Source: an uncultured Bacteroidales bacterium
GTDB taxonomy: Bacteria > Bacteroidota > Bacteroidia > Bacteroidales > Bacteroidaceae
Assembly: GCA_902801485.1 (NCBI GenBank)
Contig: CADCIP010000031.1
Span: 1 to 41,152, forward strand
DNA: 41,152 nucleotides
Direction: 5' to 3'
Made by a program: the position numbers and the translations under genes. Positions 23,564 to 30,751 of this stretch are shown here, piece by piece (the first letter of the stretch is position 1; every line of letters starts with the position of its first letter). Below the pieces are notes generated by a model, which was given only the letters and a program-made list of their open reading frames with translations, had not been told where the DNA came from and searched no databases.

Positions 23564-24511
23564 TTATAATGGATAGTCCTCGAAGGCGTAGAGGACGGTT
23601 GAGAGATATCTCTCGCCAGTATCAGGCAACAGTACCACAATCTTCTTGCCTTTGTTCTCGGGGCGCTTGGCCACCTGAATAGCAGCATAGAGGGCTGCTC
23701 CGGCGCTGATACCAACCAGCAGACCTTCACTTTGGGCAATCTCACGACCCGTACGGATGGCATCGTCGTTCTCCACATCGAATACCTCGTCAATCACGTT
23801 GGCATCGTAAGTCTTGGGGATGAAGCCGGCACCGATACCCTGAATCTTATGGGGACCGCTCTGACCGCCGTTCAGTACGGGACTGGATTTAGGTTCTACG
23901 GCAATCACCTTCACATTGGGATTCTGCTCCTTCAGGTACTTACCTGTACCGCTGATGGTACCGCCTGTTCCTACGCCGCCGATAAAGATATCCACCTGTC
24001 CGTCTGTATCGCGCCAGATCTCAGGACCCGTGGTAGCATAGTGCTTGGCAGGGTTGGCATCGTTCTCGAACTGTTGCAGAATCACTGCGCCGGGAATGCT
24101 GTCACGCAGCTCCTCGGCGGCGCGGATGGCACCAGGCATGCCGTCTTTTCCAGAGGTGAGGCGAACCTCGGCACCGTATGCCTTAACCAGGTTACGGCGC
24201 TCCACGCTCATGGTCTCGGGCATGGTAAGGATAAGGTGGTAGCCCTTAACGGCGCTGACCAGTGCCAATCCTACGCCAGTATTTCCGCTGGTGGGTTCGA
24301 TGATGGTTGCTCCTGGCTTCAGGATGCCTTTCTGCTCGGCATCCTCGATCATCGCCAGTGCGATGCGGTCCTTTACGCTGCCGCCAGGATTAAAGAACTC
24401 TACTTTGGCAATAACAGGAGTTTCCAGTCCCTTAGCCGTTGAATACTTGTTGAGCTCCAGAAGTGGGGTGTTGCCGACGAGCTCGGTCAGCTGTTTTGCA
24501 ATTTTACTCAT
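23564..24511 (-). CDS. cysK: Cysteine synthase A (O-acetylserine sulfhydrylase)
   Basis: This 315-residue fold-type II PLP enzyme has the cofactor Lys at about 47 in [15 protein letters not shown] (74-79) binds the substrate carboxylate, [12 protein letters not shown] is the phosphate loop, and GISAGAAL holds the C-terminal Ser. It makes L-cysteine from O-acetylserine and sulfide in the cytoplasm. It is transcribed alone, with a promoter at 24688-24695, a leader of about 170 bases containing a long imperfect hairpin, and its own terminator. The O-acetylhomoserine sulfhydrylase gene lies 5 kb away on the same strand. Confidence 0.95.
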   Translation of the reverse strand: MSKIAKQLTELVGNTPLLELNKYSTAKGLETPVIAKVEFFNPGGSVKDRIALAMIEDAEQKGILKPGATIIEPTSGNTGVGLALVSAVKGYHLILTMPETMSVERRNLVKAYGAEVRLTSGKDGMPGAIRAAEELRDSIPGAVILQQFENDANPAKHYATTGPEIWRDTDGQVDIFIGGVGTGGTISGTGKYLKEQNPNVKVIAVEPKSSPVLNGGQSGPHKIQGIGAGFIPKTYDANVIDEVFDVENDDAIRTGREIAQSEGLLVGISAGAALYAAIQVAKRPENKGKKIVVLLPDTGERYLSTVLYAFEDYPL

Positions 24512-24534
24512 AAGCTTATCCTTTGTTAATTTTT

Positions 24535-24561
24535 GGTTTACCGTTTATTGTTTACCGTTTG
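24535..24561. repeat. Tandem gtttac/gtttatt tract in the cysK leader
   Basis: Four gttta-type heptamers lie between the cysK start and the leader hairpin. Confidence 0.65.
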
Positions 24562-24585
24562 CAGTCAGTAATGTTCAATGTTGAC

Positions 24586-24653
24586 CTGCGGTCGAGCCTG
24601 CTCACGCTCGGCAATGCTTAAGCTAGCTTATCATTGCTCTCGCTCAATCGCAG
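24586..24653 (-). other. Long imperfect palindrome in the cysK 5' leader
   Basis: CTGCG..CGCAG ends bound a 68-base segment. Its arms pair as CTGCGGTCGAGC with GCTCAATCGCAG, then GCAATG with CATTGC, around a core TTAAGCTAGCTTA. It is flanked by ttcaatgtt units on both sides. It could be a leader structure or an inserted palindromic element; the tandem block at 25382-25542 shares its GCGAG..CAAT / ATTG..CGAGC plan. Confidence 0.6.
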
Positions 24654-24687
24654 CCTTCAATGTTCAATTGATTGATGAATCACGCTG

Positions 24688-24695
24688 CAAAGGTA
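24688..24695 (-). promoter_or_regulatory. -7 element (TACCTTTG) of cysK
   Basis: This is a perfect TAnnTTTG on the minus strand. It implies an unusually long leader of about 170 bases. Confidence 0.65.
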
Positions 24696-24768
24696 CGGCG
24701 GTTTTCTCGTCCCCACAATACCTATGGCATGTTATTTCATATACCATACGTTTGGTATTTCGCCAATT

Positions 24769-25317
24769 TTATTTCTTCTTCTGTTGCTTTTTCTGCTCGC
24801 GCTCACGGCGTTTCTGCTCCTTGCGGCGTTCGCGTTCACGCTTACGTTCCGCCTTCTTGAGTTCACGTTCACGTTTACGCTTCTCTTTCTGCAGTTTCTG
24901 CAGCTCGCGTGCACTCTCCTTGGCAGCCTGTTTCTCATTCTGCACTTCCTCCTTGGCTTTCAAGGACTCTTCCAACTTTTCGCGCAGCATCTTCTTATCG
25001 AATGTGAACACATGGCCGAAGACGCCTAATGATAGCATTTGGTTTTTGCCGTTCAGACGGATGTACGTAGTGTTCAGCAGGTAGTAGTTGTTTACCTTTA
25101 GTTTACTGTTCAGCGCCGTCTGTATAGTCTTGATAACAACATTCTTACCCAGGTTGGTCAGCATGTTGTCACTGAAGCCCCTGTTCTCGGCTTCTTCTTC
25201 AACATACTCTTCCACAGCCTTCATCATGGCCTCTTTATGTTCCTGTTTACTAGGCACGGTCTGAGTCATCAGTACTGCCACCAGCAGCACGATAACTACA
25301 ATAAGTAGTTTCTTCAT
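24769..25317 (-). CDS. DUF4359-like membrane-anchored protein with charged tail
   Basis: This is a 182-residue protein. Residues 1-17 are a hydrophobic anchor or signal (KKLLIVVIVLLVAVLMTQT). Residues about 20-115 form a small globular domain (HKEAMMKAVEEYVEEEAENRGF, YYLLNTTYIRLNGKNQMLSLGVFGHVFTF) that resembles DUF4359, judged from memory. The last 70 residues are almost entirely Lys, Arg, Glu and Gln and should form a long charged helix. Function unknown. Its promoter lies within a tandemly duplicated 84-bp block, so transcription may start at two sites. Confidence 0.65.
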   Translation of the reverse strand: MKKLLIVVIVLLVAVLMTQTVPSKQEHKEAMMKAVEEYVEEEAENRGFSDNMLTNLGKNVVIKTIQTALNSKLKVNNYYLLNTTYIRLNGKNQMLSLGVFGHVFTFDKKMLREKLEESLKAKEEVQNEKQAAKESARELQKLQKEKRKRERELKKAERKRERERRKEQKRREREQKKQQKKK

Positions 25318-25381
25318 CGTTTCCTTTTATTATATATAATGTTTGTCAATCGGTGTTGCTGTATATGTACGTTTTCCGCTG

Positions 25382-25389
25382 CAAAGTTA
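25382..25389 (-). promoter_or_regulatory. -7 element (TAACTTTG), proximal copy
   Basis: This is a perfect TAnnTTTG on the minus strand, 65 bases before the DUF4359-like ATG. An identical second copy lies at 25466-25473 in the duplicated unit. Confidence 0.6.
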
Positions 25390-25549
25390 CGAGTAAGCGA
25401 GAACAATACAAAATAAAATAGGTTTTATTTTTATTGTCGAGCGAAAGTAATTTCGAGAGTAGTCTCAAAGTTACGAGTAAGCGAGAACAATACAAAATAA
25501 AATAGGTTTTATTTTTATTGTCGAGCGAAAGTAATTTCGAGACGTTGTC
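25382..25549. repeat. 84-bp unit in two tandem copies
   Basis: Copy 1 (25382-25458) and copy 2 (25466-25542) are identical over 77 bases, offset by 84. Each contains a minus-strand TAACTTTG element and an internal hairpin of acaata..aaaataaaa with ttttatttttattgt, bounded by GCGAGAACAAT and ATTGTCGAGCG. Perfect identity suggests recent duplication or gene conversion. Confidence 0.9.
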
Positions 25550-25751
25550 TCAAAATTCCGAACGAGAGGACTACGCCTGCGCCTGAGCACCTACTGGAGC
25601 GCAAGAAACAGTAAACAAAAATAGACTGACTCTAAACACTAAACTCTAAACTGAGTAGAGACGTTTGCGAAAGCAGGCGCCTTTTTCGTTCAAAATGTGT
25701 TTTTTCTTATTTTTATTATGGAAAGATGAGTGTGACTAAAAATAAAAAACG

Positions 25752-25759
25752 TATATTTG
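25752..25759 (+). promoter_or_regulatory. -7 element (TATATTTG) of the lipase-like gene
   Basis: This is a perfect TAnnTTTG, 50 bases before the ATG at 25810. Confidence 0.65.
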
Positions 25760-25809
25760 CAAGGTGATTATCTGAGATATTCAAATGGATGAATTAATAA
25801 AATAAAGAA

Positions 25810-27354
25810 ATGATGAATAAAATAAAATTTTGCTTCTTATCTGCCCTCCTGAGTTGCCTTGTCGGTAGTGCTTGGGCGGCTGAGGTTTCAGACAGCCTGA
25901 AATTCTCATACGCCTTAGGCTCGTCCTCAACTTTTACGTTCAACTACCCCTCCAAGAACATAGCCGGAGAGGACATAGTGCTCTCATCTTCACTCGTAGT
26001 CTGGACACCTGATAATCCTCAGGAAACAGACAGCATAGAGGCATTACACATATACAGCCATTTTACGATAACCTCTGATCACGAGTGCCCTACTTCAGAT
26101 TATAACTTAAAGGAGCGTGCACTCTTCACCCTTCTGATCAGGAACAATTACGGCTCGGGACTGGATCCCGACCTTAATTACTTAGGCCATGCCATCCTTA
26201 TTGCTCCAGACTTCGAAGGATATGGTGTCAGTCGCGATGTGCCGCATCCCTATCTTTCCCAGGAACTGACAGCCCGCCAGATGGTGGATGCCGTGGAGTA
26301 CGGCCTGAAACTCTATCAGAAACATGTCAATGACAAACGCACGCTTCCTATCAAGACTGACTGGCGGACATACGGCTTCGGGTTTTCACAAGGAGGCGCC
26401 GTAGCCTTGGCTGTTCAGCGATATCTGGAGGAACAAGCGATGGACGAGCAGCTGCACTATCGCGGCACAATCTGCGGCGACGGACCTTACGACCTCGTTG
26501 CCACCCTGCTTTACTACATTAACGACGACGGCAACAGCTATGGCCAGCAGACAGAACATCGCAAGGGCATGAACACCATGCCGATGGTAGTACCTATGAT
26601 TATAAAAGGTATGCTTGATACGCACCCCGATATGAAGAACCATGCCTTAACGGATTACCTCTCACAGCAGTTTCTTGACACAGGCATCATGGACTGGCTG
26701 GAGAGCAAGATGTATGTAATCAACGATATTCATGAGATGTGGTACGAGCAGCTGCAGGAAGGACTTGAAGCCAACGGTCGCACCTACACACCGGAGCAAA
26801 TGGCAGAACTGTTCTATCCGCCCCGTGAGGATCGCGTATGGGCTCGCCTCGACAAGCTCTTCACGCCCGGCTTCTATGACTATTTGTTAAATGTCGATGT
26901 AACAGCCCCCATCCCTGCGGGAGGAAATCCTTTTGTAGATCTTCATCGTGCCCTGTCAGAAAACAGCCTCTGCAACGGGTGGGAGCCCAAGCACCGCATT
27001 CAGTTTGTCCACTCCAGGGGCGACATGGTGGTTCCCTACGGTAACTACCTGTCGTTCCGTGATGCTCATCCCACTGGCGAAGGCTCACTCTATAGGGTAG
27101 ACGACAGCATTACTGACGACCATATCGACACGGGAGTGACGTTCTATCTAAACCTCACCACCTTAGGCAGTTATGGCAAGTACTTCCAGTGGTTCGATGA
27201 GGCTGTGCCAACGGGAATTGCCGACATTGACGGACTCACCCCCGACCCCTCCCTGTTAAGGAGGGGAGAGATATACAATATCTCTGGCCAACGACTTAGC
27301 AAGCCGCAGAAGGGAATAAATATTGTGAATGGCCGCAAGGTCGCGATTAAGTGA
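25810..27354 (+). CDS. Secreted alpha/beta-hydrolase (secretory-lipase-like) with Prevotella-type C-terminal tag
   Basis: This 514-residue protein has a signal peptide (1-23, ending AWAA). The alpha/beta-hydrolase domain shows APDFEGYGVSRDVPHPYL (132-149), the nucleophile Ser at about 193 in YGFGFSQGGAVAL, an Asp in VHSRGDMVVPYGNY and a likely catalytic His in DDHIDTG. This resembles fungal-type secretory lipases and Bacteroidota relatives. The C-terminus IYNISGQRL...KGINIVNGRKVAIK is a short conserved ending seen on many Prevotella secreted proteins, perhaps a sorting or anchoring tag. A palindromic repeat (27237-27269) encodes the junction PDPSLLRRGE between hydrolase and tag. Substrate is unknown. 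Confidence 0.8.
   Translation: MMNKIKFCFLSALLSCLVGSAWAAEVSDSLKFSYALGSSSTFTFNYPSKNIAGEDIVLSSSLVVWTPDNPQETDSIEALHIYSHFTITSDHECPTSDYNLKERALFTLLIRNNYGSGLDPDLNYLGHAILIAPDFEGYGVSRDVPHPYLSQELTARQMVDAVEYGLKLYQKHVNDKRTLPIKTDWRTYGFGFSQGGAVALAVQRYLEEQAMDEQLHYRGTICGDGPYDLVATLLYYINDDGNSYGQQTEHRKGMNTMPMVVPMIIKGMLDTHPDMKNHALTDYLSQQFLDTGIMDWLESKMYVINDIHEMWYEQLQEGLEANGRTYTPEQMAELFYPPREDRVWARLDKLFTPGFYDYLLNVDVTAPIPAGGNPFVDLHRALSENSLCNGWEPKHRIQFVHSRGDMVVPYGNYLSFRDAHPTGEGSLYRVDDSITDDHIDTGVTFYLNLTTLGSYGKYFQWFDEAVPTGIADIDGLTPDPSLLRRGEIYNISGQRLSKPQKGINIVNGRKVAIK
27237..27269. repeat. C/T-G-rich palindromic element, copy 8 (inside lipase-like gene)
   Basis: CCCCTCCC-tgttaa-GGAGGGG lies in frame exactly between the catalytic domain and the C-terminal tag. 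Confidence 0.75.
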
Positions 27355-27444
27355 GAGAAATGCCAAACTTGTTTGGGTATTTCCGAACGTGAGCGAGCTC
27401 GAACGAAGTTCAAGGTGCTTTATTAGTTTAGAGTTGTTTTATTT

Positions 27445-27508
27445 AGTTTACGGTTTACGGTTTACAGTTTATTAACGTCAATAACCAATAACCTATAACC
27501 AATAACCT
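27445..27508. repeat. Tandem gtttacg and ataacc tracts
   Basis: ggtttac units at 27445-27470 are followed by ataacc(a) units at 27481-27508, in the gap before tcdA. Confidence 0.75.
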
Positions 27509-27534
27509 TTATAAGGTCTAACTTTCAATTTTCA

Positions 27535-28278
27535 ATGTTTCAAAGGTGTGAACTGCTGCTAGGTACAGAGGCAATGGAGCGCATCGCCCAGAAGCGGGTG
27601 ATAATATTCGGTGTGGGCGGCGTAGGTTCGTGGTGTGCCGAGAGCTTGGTACGCAGCGGCATCAGGCATTTGACCATTGTTGACTCCGACCGCGTGTGCA
27701 TCACCAATGTGAACCGACAGCTGATGGCCACCATGAAGACTGTGGGGCAGGTAAAGGTAGATGCCCTGAAGGAGCGCCTGCTCAGCATTAACCCCAAGGC
27801 CGAGATTACCGCCCTACAGAAAATCTTCACCGCTGAGACTGCCGAGGAGTTCCATTTGGAAGACTACGACTATATCATCGATGCCATTGATTCACTAAAG
27901 GATAAGGCCCTATTAATCCTCATGGCTACTAACACTCCCTCCTTCGGGGGGAGCCGGGGGGGGGCTGGGAGTGCTGGGCCAGTTTTTTTCTCCTCGATGG
28001 GTGCAGCACTGAAGTTGGATCCTACGCGTATTAAGGTGGCAGAGTTCTGGAAGGTGCAGGGTGACCCGTTGGCACGTGCCTTGCGTAACCGGTTCAAGAA
28101 GGAAAAGACCTTCCCCCGTCATAAGTTCCAATGTGTTTATAGCGACGAGCTGCTGAAGAACCAACTCCCCATCGACCCTGAGGACAGAGGTAATGGTTCT
28201 ATTTCCCACATCACCGCAATCTTCGGTTTTATGCTGGCCGGCCTGGTTCTGCAGGACGTTCATAAATCAAGTTTGTAG
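27535..28278 (+). CDS. tcdA: tRNA threonylcarbamoyladenosine dehydratase (TcdA/CsdL)
   Basis: This 247-residue ThiF/E1-like ATPase has the nucleotide loop GVGGVGSWCAESLVRSG (26-42). VDSDRVCITNVNRQ and the adenylation-domain DAIDSLKDKALLI are in place, and SSMGAALKLDPTRI (153-166) is the conserved block after the fold's crossover. It cyclises t6A37 to ct6A in ANN-decoding tRNAs. The NTPSFGGSRGGAGSAG stretch (133-148) is not part of the family; it is encoded by the palindromic element at 27933-27973. The flanking conserved blocks are intact, so the enzyme may tolerate it. No clear promoter; the gap upstream is repeat-rich. Confidence 0.9.
   Translation: MFQRCELLLGTEAMERIAQKRVIIFGVGGVGSWCAESLVRSGIRHLTIVDSDRVCITNVNRQLMATMKTVGQVKVDALKERLLSINPKAEITALQKIFTAETAEEFHLEDYDYIIDAIDSLKDKALLILMATNTPSFGGSRGGAGSAGPVFFSSMGAALKLDPTRIKVAEFWKVQGDPLARALRNRFKKEKTFPRHKFQCVYSDELLKNQLPIDPEDRGNGSISHITAIFGFMLAGLVLQDVHKSSL
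27933..27973. repeat. C/T-G-rich palindromic element, copy 9 (inside tcdA)
   Basis: The outer arms CACTCCC and GGGAGTG enclose CTCC-ttc-GGGGGGAG and a G-rich stretch. It adds roughly 14-16 residues to TcdA without breaking the frame. Confidence 0.8.
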
Positions 28279-28301
28279 TCACTGTCGTTAACCCTGAATA
28301 G

Positions 28302-28940
28302 CTAAATATAAAATTCTGAGGAGTCGATGAGGCCGGCACGAAGAGCGTACTTCGTTACTTCGTGGGCGGTGTTGACGTTCAGTTTTCGGAAGATATTCTT
28401 GCGGTGCGTGGTGATGGTGTGGATGCTGGAGAAACGCTCGGCGGCAATCTCCTTGGTGGTCTTGCCCTGCGCGATGGCGCGTACTATTTCCACTTCGGTG
28501 GCTGTCAGAAGGTCGGGCTTTTCCTCCTGCTGCTGGCTGATAATGGTTTCCAATGCCCGTTGGCAAATATAACGCTCATGATGACCAGTAGCTATTAAGG
28601 CCTGACGGATCTCGCCCAGAGAACCGTCTTTGAAGACGATGCTGAACTGGCGTGAGGAATATGTCACCCGACGCAGGAACTGGGGCGTGAGCTCGTCGCT
28701 CAGTAATATCCATTGCGATTGCGAGAAGCGTTCAGCCACTATAAGGAGTTGGTCTTCGTCGGCGAAATCAAAAAGGGTGTAATCCAGTAGAACTATGGCA
28801 TTGGTGTGTTCTGCAAGCAGATTCACCAACGCTGTTCTGTTCCAGGCATAGAACAGATGCTGCTCCTTGTCCTCGGAGATAAGATGCTCCAGGGCATATC
28901 GTGTAAGTTCCTGATTGTCGGCTATGATATAATCTTTCAT
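28302..28940 (-). CDS. LuxR/NarL-type response regulator
   Basis: This 212-residue protein starts MKDYIIADNQEL (ATG at 28940; nine further upstream codons are open but lie past the -7 element). The receiver-like N-terminal domain has the phospho-acceptor candidate Asp in VLLDYTLFDF and a conserved-type Lys in VFKDGSLGEI. The pair of acidic residues normally near the N-terminus is reduced to DN. The C-terminal LuxR HTH has LTATEVEIVRAIAQGKTTKEIAAERFSSIHTITTHRKNIFRKL. No sensor kinase is adjacent. It binds DNA; targets are unknown. The reduced acidic pocket may mean phosphorylation-independent control. Confidence 0.85.
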   Translation of the reverse strand: MKDYIIADNQELTRYALEHLISEDKEQHLFYAWNRTALVNLLAEHTNAIVLLDYTLFDFADEDQLLIVAERFSQSQWILLSDELTPQFLRRVTYSSRQFSIVFKDGSLGEIRQALIATGHHERYICQRALETIISQQQEEKPDLLTATEVEIVRAIAQGKTTKEIAAERFSSIHTITTHRKNIFRKLNVNTAHEVTKYALRAGLIDSSEFYI

Positions 28941-28964
28941 CTGAGGATAGGTTTTGACAGGGTG

Positions 28965-28972
28965 CAAAAATA
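28965..28972 (-). promoter_or_regulatory. -7 element (TATTTTTG) of the LuxR-type regulator
   Basis: This is a perfect TAnnTTTG on the minus strand, 24 bases before the ATG at 28940. Confidence 0.6.
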
Positions 28973-28985
28973 CGCTTTTTAACGC

Positions 28986-29020
28986 AATCTGCCAAATCTT
29001 TGGGACGGATTTGGCAGATT
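28986..29020. promoter_or_regulatory. Perfect 13-bp inverted repeat at the -33 region of the regulator gene
   Basis: AATCTGCCAAATC (28986-28998) and GATTTGGCAGATT (29008-29020) are separated by nine bases. It lies 13 bases upstream of the -7 element. It could be an operator (autoregulation) or the terminator stem of metY. No U-run follows on the metY side, which favours an operator. Confidence 0.5.
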
Positions 29021-29099
29021 ACGTTACAGTTTACGGTTGAGAGTTTAGAGTCTGTGGCGGTTGGACTGCCTCTAAACTTTAAACCCTGAACTCTCAACT

Positions 29100-30392
29100 T
29101 TAAATTTGACCCAGTGCTTGTGAAAGGTCATCCAGGATATCGTCGATATGCTCTGTACCGATGCTCAGTCGGACGGTGCTGGGCGTGATGTGCTGCTCGG
29201 CCAATTCTTCGGGCGAAAGTTGCGAGTGTGTGGTGGTATAGGGATGTATCACCAGACTCTTCACATCAGCCACGTTAGCCAGCAGGGAGAAGATCTGTAG
29301 GGCATCGATGAACTTCCAGGCCTCTTCCTGACCGCCCTTAATCTCGAAAGTGAAGATGCTGCCGCCACCATTGGGGAAGTACTTCTGATAGAGAGCATGG
29401 TCGGGATGACTGGGCAGAGCGGGATGGTTTACCTTAGCAACCTTGGGATGGTTGGCGAGGAAATCGACCACCTTCAGAGCATTCTCTACGTGACGCTCTA
29501 CGCGCAGACTTAAGGTCTCAACACCTTGCAAGAGGATGAAGGCATTGAAGGGTGAGAGGGTTGCGCCGGTATCACGCAGAATGACGGCACGGATGCGGGT
29601 AACATAGGCAGCAGCGCCTACTGCATCGGCAAAGACGATGCCATGATAGGATGGGTCGGGCTTAGCCAATGTTGGGAACTTGTCGGGGTCCTTCTTCCAG
29701 TCGAACTTGCCGCCATCTACGATGACACCGCCCAGAGAGGTTCCGTGACCGCCCAGGAACTTGGTGGCTGAGTGTACCACGATGTCAGCCCCATGCTCCA
29801 GCGGACGGATTAAATAAGGTGTTCCGAAGGTGTTGTCCACAATGAAGGGGATGCCATGCTTGTGAGCTATTGCGGCAACGCCTTCCAGATCCAGTACGTC
29901 GGAATTCGGATTGCCGAAAGTCTCAGCATAAACCACCTTGGTGTTAGGCTGTATGGCGGCCTCTAAGGCTGCAAGGTCGTTTACATTTACAATGGTGTTT
30001 GTAATGCCTTGCGTAGCCAGGGTATGGGTGATGAGGTTGTAAGAACCGCCATACAGGTTGTCGGCAGCTACGATGTGATCGCCAGCCTGCACAATATTCT
30101 GAAGCGCGTAAGTGATGGCAGCAGCACCAGATGCGACAGCCAATCCTGCCACACCGCCTTCGAGGGCTGCTACGCGGTCTTCGAAAACTCCCTGTGTAGA
30201 GTTGGTCAGACGACCGTAGATATTACCTGCATCGCGCAGGCCGAAGCGGTCGGCGGCATGCTGGGAGTTGTGGAAAACGTAGCTCGTGGTCTGATAGATG
30301 GGTACTGCGCGGGCATCGGTTGCGGGGTCGGCCTGTTCCTGACCTACATGTAGTTGCAATGTCTCAAAACGGTAATTCTTTTTTGTACTCAT
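29100..30392 (-). CDS. metY: O-acetylhomoserine sulfhydrylase (MetY/Cys-Met metabolism PLP enzyme)
   Basis: This 430-residue fold-type I PLP enzyme has QTTSYVF, the NIYGRLTNSTQGVFEDRVAALEGG block and ASGAAAI. PLP Lys is about 211 in HSATKFLGGHG, and the insertion FPTLAKPDPSYHG is characteristic of the long (about 430-residue) O-acetylhomoserine branch. It makes homocysteine directly from O-acetylhomoserine and sulfide. I start at the ATG at 30392; a TTG six bases earlier is unlikely. Promoter TACCTTTG lies at 30532-30539, with a palindromic repeat in the leader. Confidence 0.95.
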   Translation of the reverse strand: MSTKKNYRFETLQLHVGQEQADPATDARAVPIYQTTSYVFHNSQHAADRFGLRDAGNIYGRLTNSTQGVFEDRVAALEGGVAGLAVASGAAAITYALQNIVQAGDHIVAADNLYGGSYNLITHTLATQGITNTIVNVNDLAALEAAIQPNTKVVYAETFGNPNSDVLDLEGVAAIAHKHGIPFIVDNTFGTPYLIRPLEHGADIVVHSATKFLGGHGTSLGGVIVDGGKFDWKKDPDKFPTLAKPDPSYHGIVFADAVGAAAYVTRIRAVILRDTGATLSPFNAFILLQGVETLSLRVERHVENALKVVDFLANHPKVAKVNHPALPSHPDHALYQKYFPNGGGSIFTFEIKGGQEEAWKFIDALQIFSLLANVADVKSLVIHPYTTTHSQLSPEELAEQHITPSTVRLSIGTEHIDDILDDLSQALGQI

Positions 30393-30470
30393 AATCAATA
30401 TAATTTACTATTTAACAATTTACCATTTACGATTTATTCTAATTCCGTTTAGCGGTCTCTTCGTTATTTT

Positions 30471-30508
30471 TTCCCTCCCTCTCGGGGGAGGGGTTAGGGG
30501 AGAGGCTG
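30471..30508. repeat. C/T-G-rich palindromic element, copy 10
   Basis: CCCTCCCTCTCGGGGGAGGGG followed by TTAGGGGAGAGGCTG. It is nearly the exact reverse complement of copy 11 at 35016-35053. Confidence 0.85.
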
Positions 30509-30531
30509 TTATTCTTTGTTGTTTTCTGCTG

Positions 30532-30539
30532 CAAAGGTA
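30532..30539 (-). promoter_or_regulatory. -7 element (TACCTTTG) of metY
   Basis: This is a perfect TAnnTTTG on the minus strand, implying a leader of about 135 bases that includes the palindromic element. Confidence 0.65.
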
Positions 30540-30706
30540 CGGCAATGTAGTAATATCCTCCAAATTTTGTATAAACTTCAGAAAAAAGCATCGTATTATA
30601 TTGGATTTCAGGAATAAAGTTCTTTTTGTGGGCAGGAATTATACCCTGGAAAGAATAATCCTCTAAAAAAAGCGGGAATTATTTGGTATTTCGAGGTGAA
30701 AATACG

Positions 30707-30714
30707 TATATTTG
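30707..30714 (+). promoter_or_regulatory. Promoter of the RND efflux operon
   Basis: -7 element TATATTTG with -33 element TTTG at 30682-30685, spacer 21 bases. This is a good match to the Bacteroidota consensus. Confidence 0.75.
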
Positions 30715-30751
30715 CGCATTCAAACTAATGAAATAAAGAAAAAAAAGTATC

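Larger units (their letters stand above)
25318..25809. other. 492-bp divergent intergenic region
   Basis: The region contains the duplicated promoter block of the DUF4359-like gene (25382-25549), a stretch without recognisable genes (25550-25740), and the promoter of the lipase-like gene. No gene is supported. Confidence 0.6.
30393..30751. other. 359-bp divergent region between metY and the efflux operon
   Basis: The region holds the metY leader (A/T-rich taccattta-type units 30405-30440), palindromic element copy 10, the metY promoter, an A/T-rich spacer, and the efflux-operon promoter. No gene is supported. Confidence 0.6.

Noticed and set aside
28986-29020. Intrinsic terminator of metY
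   Set aside because: The stem is strong, but on the metY strand it is followed by gcgttaaaaagcg rather than a T-run, and it lies about 80 bases past the stop. An operator is listed as more likely, though a terminator role is not excluded.
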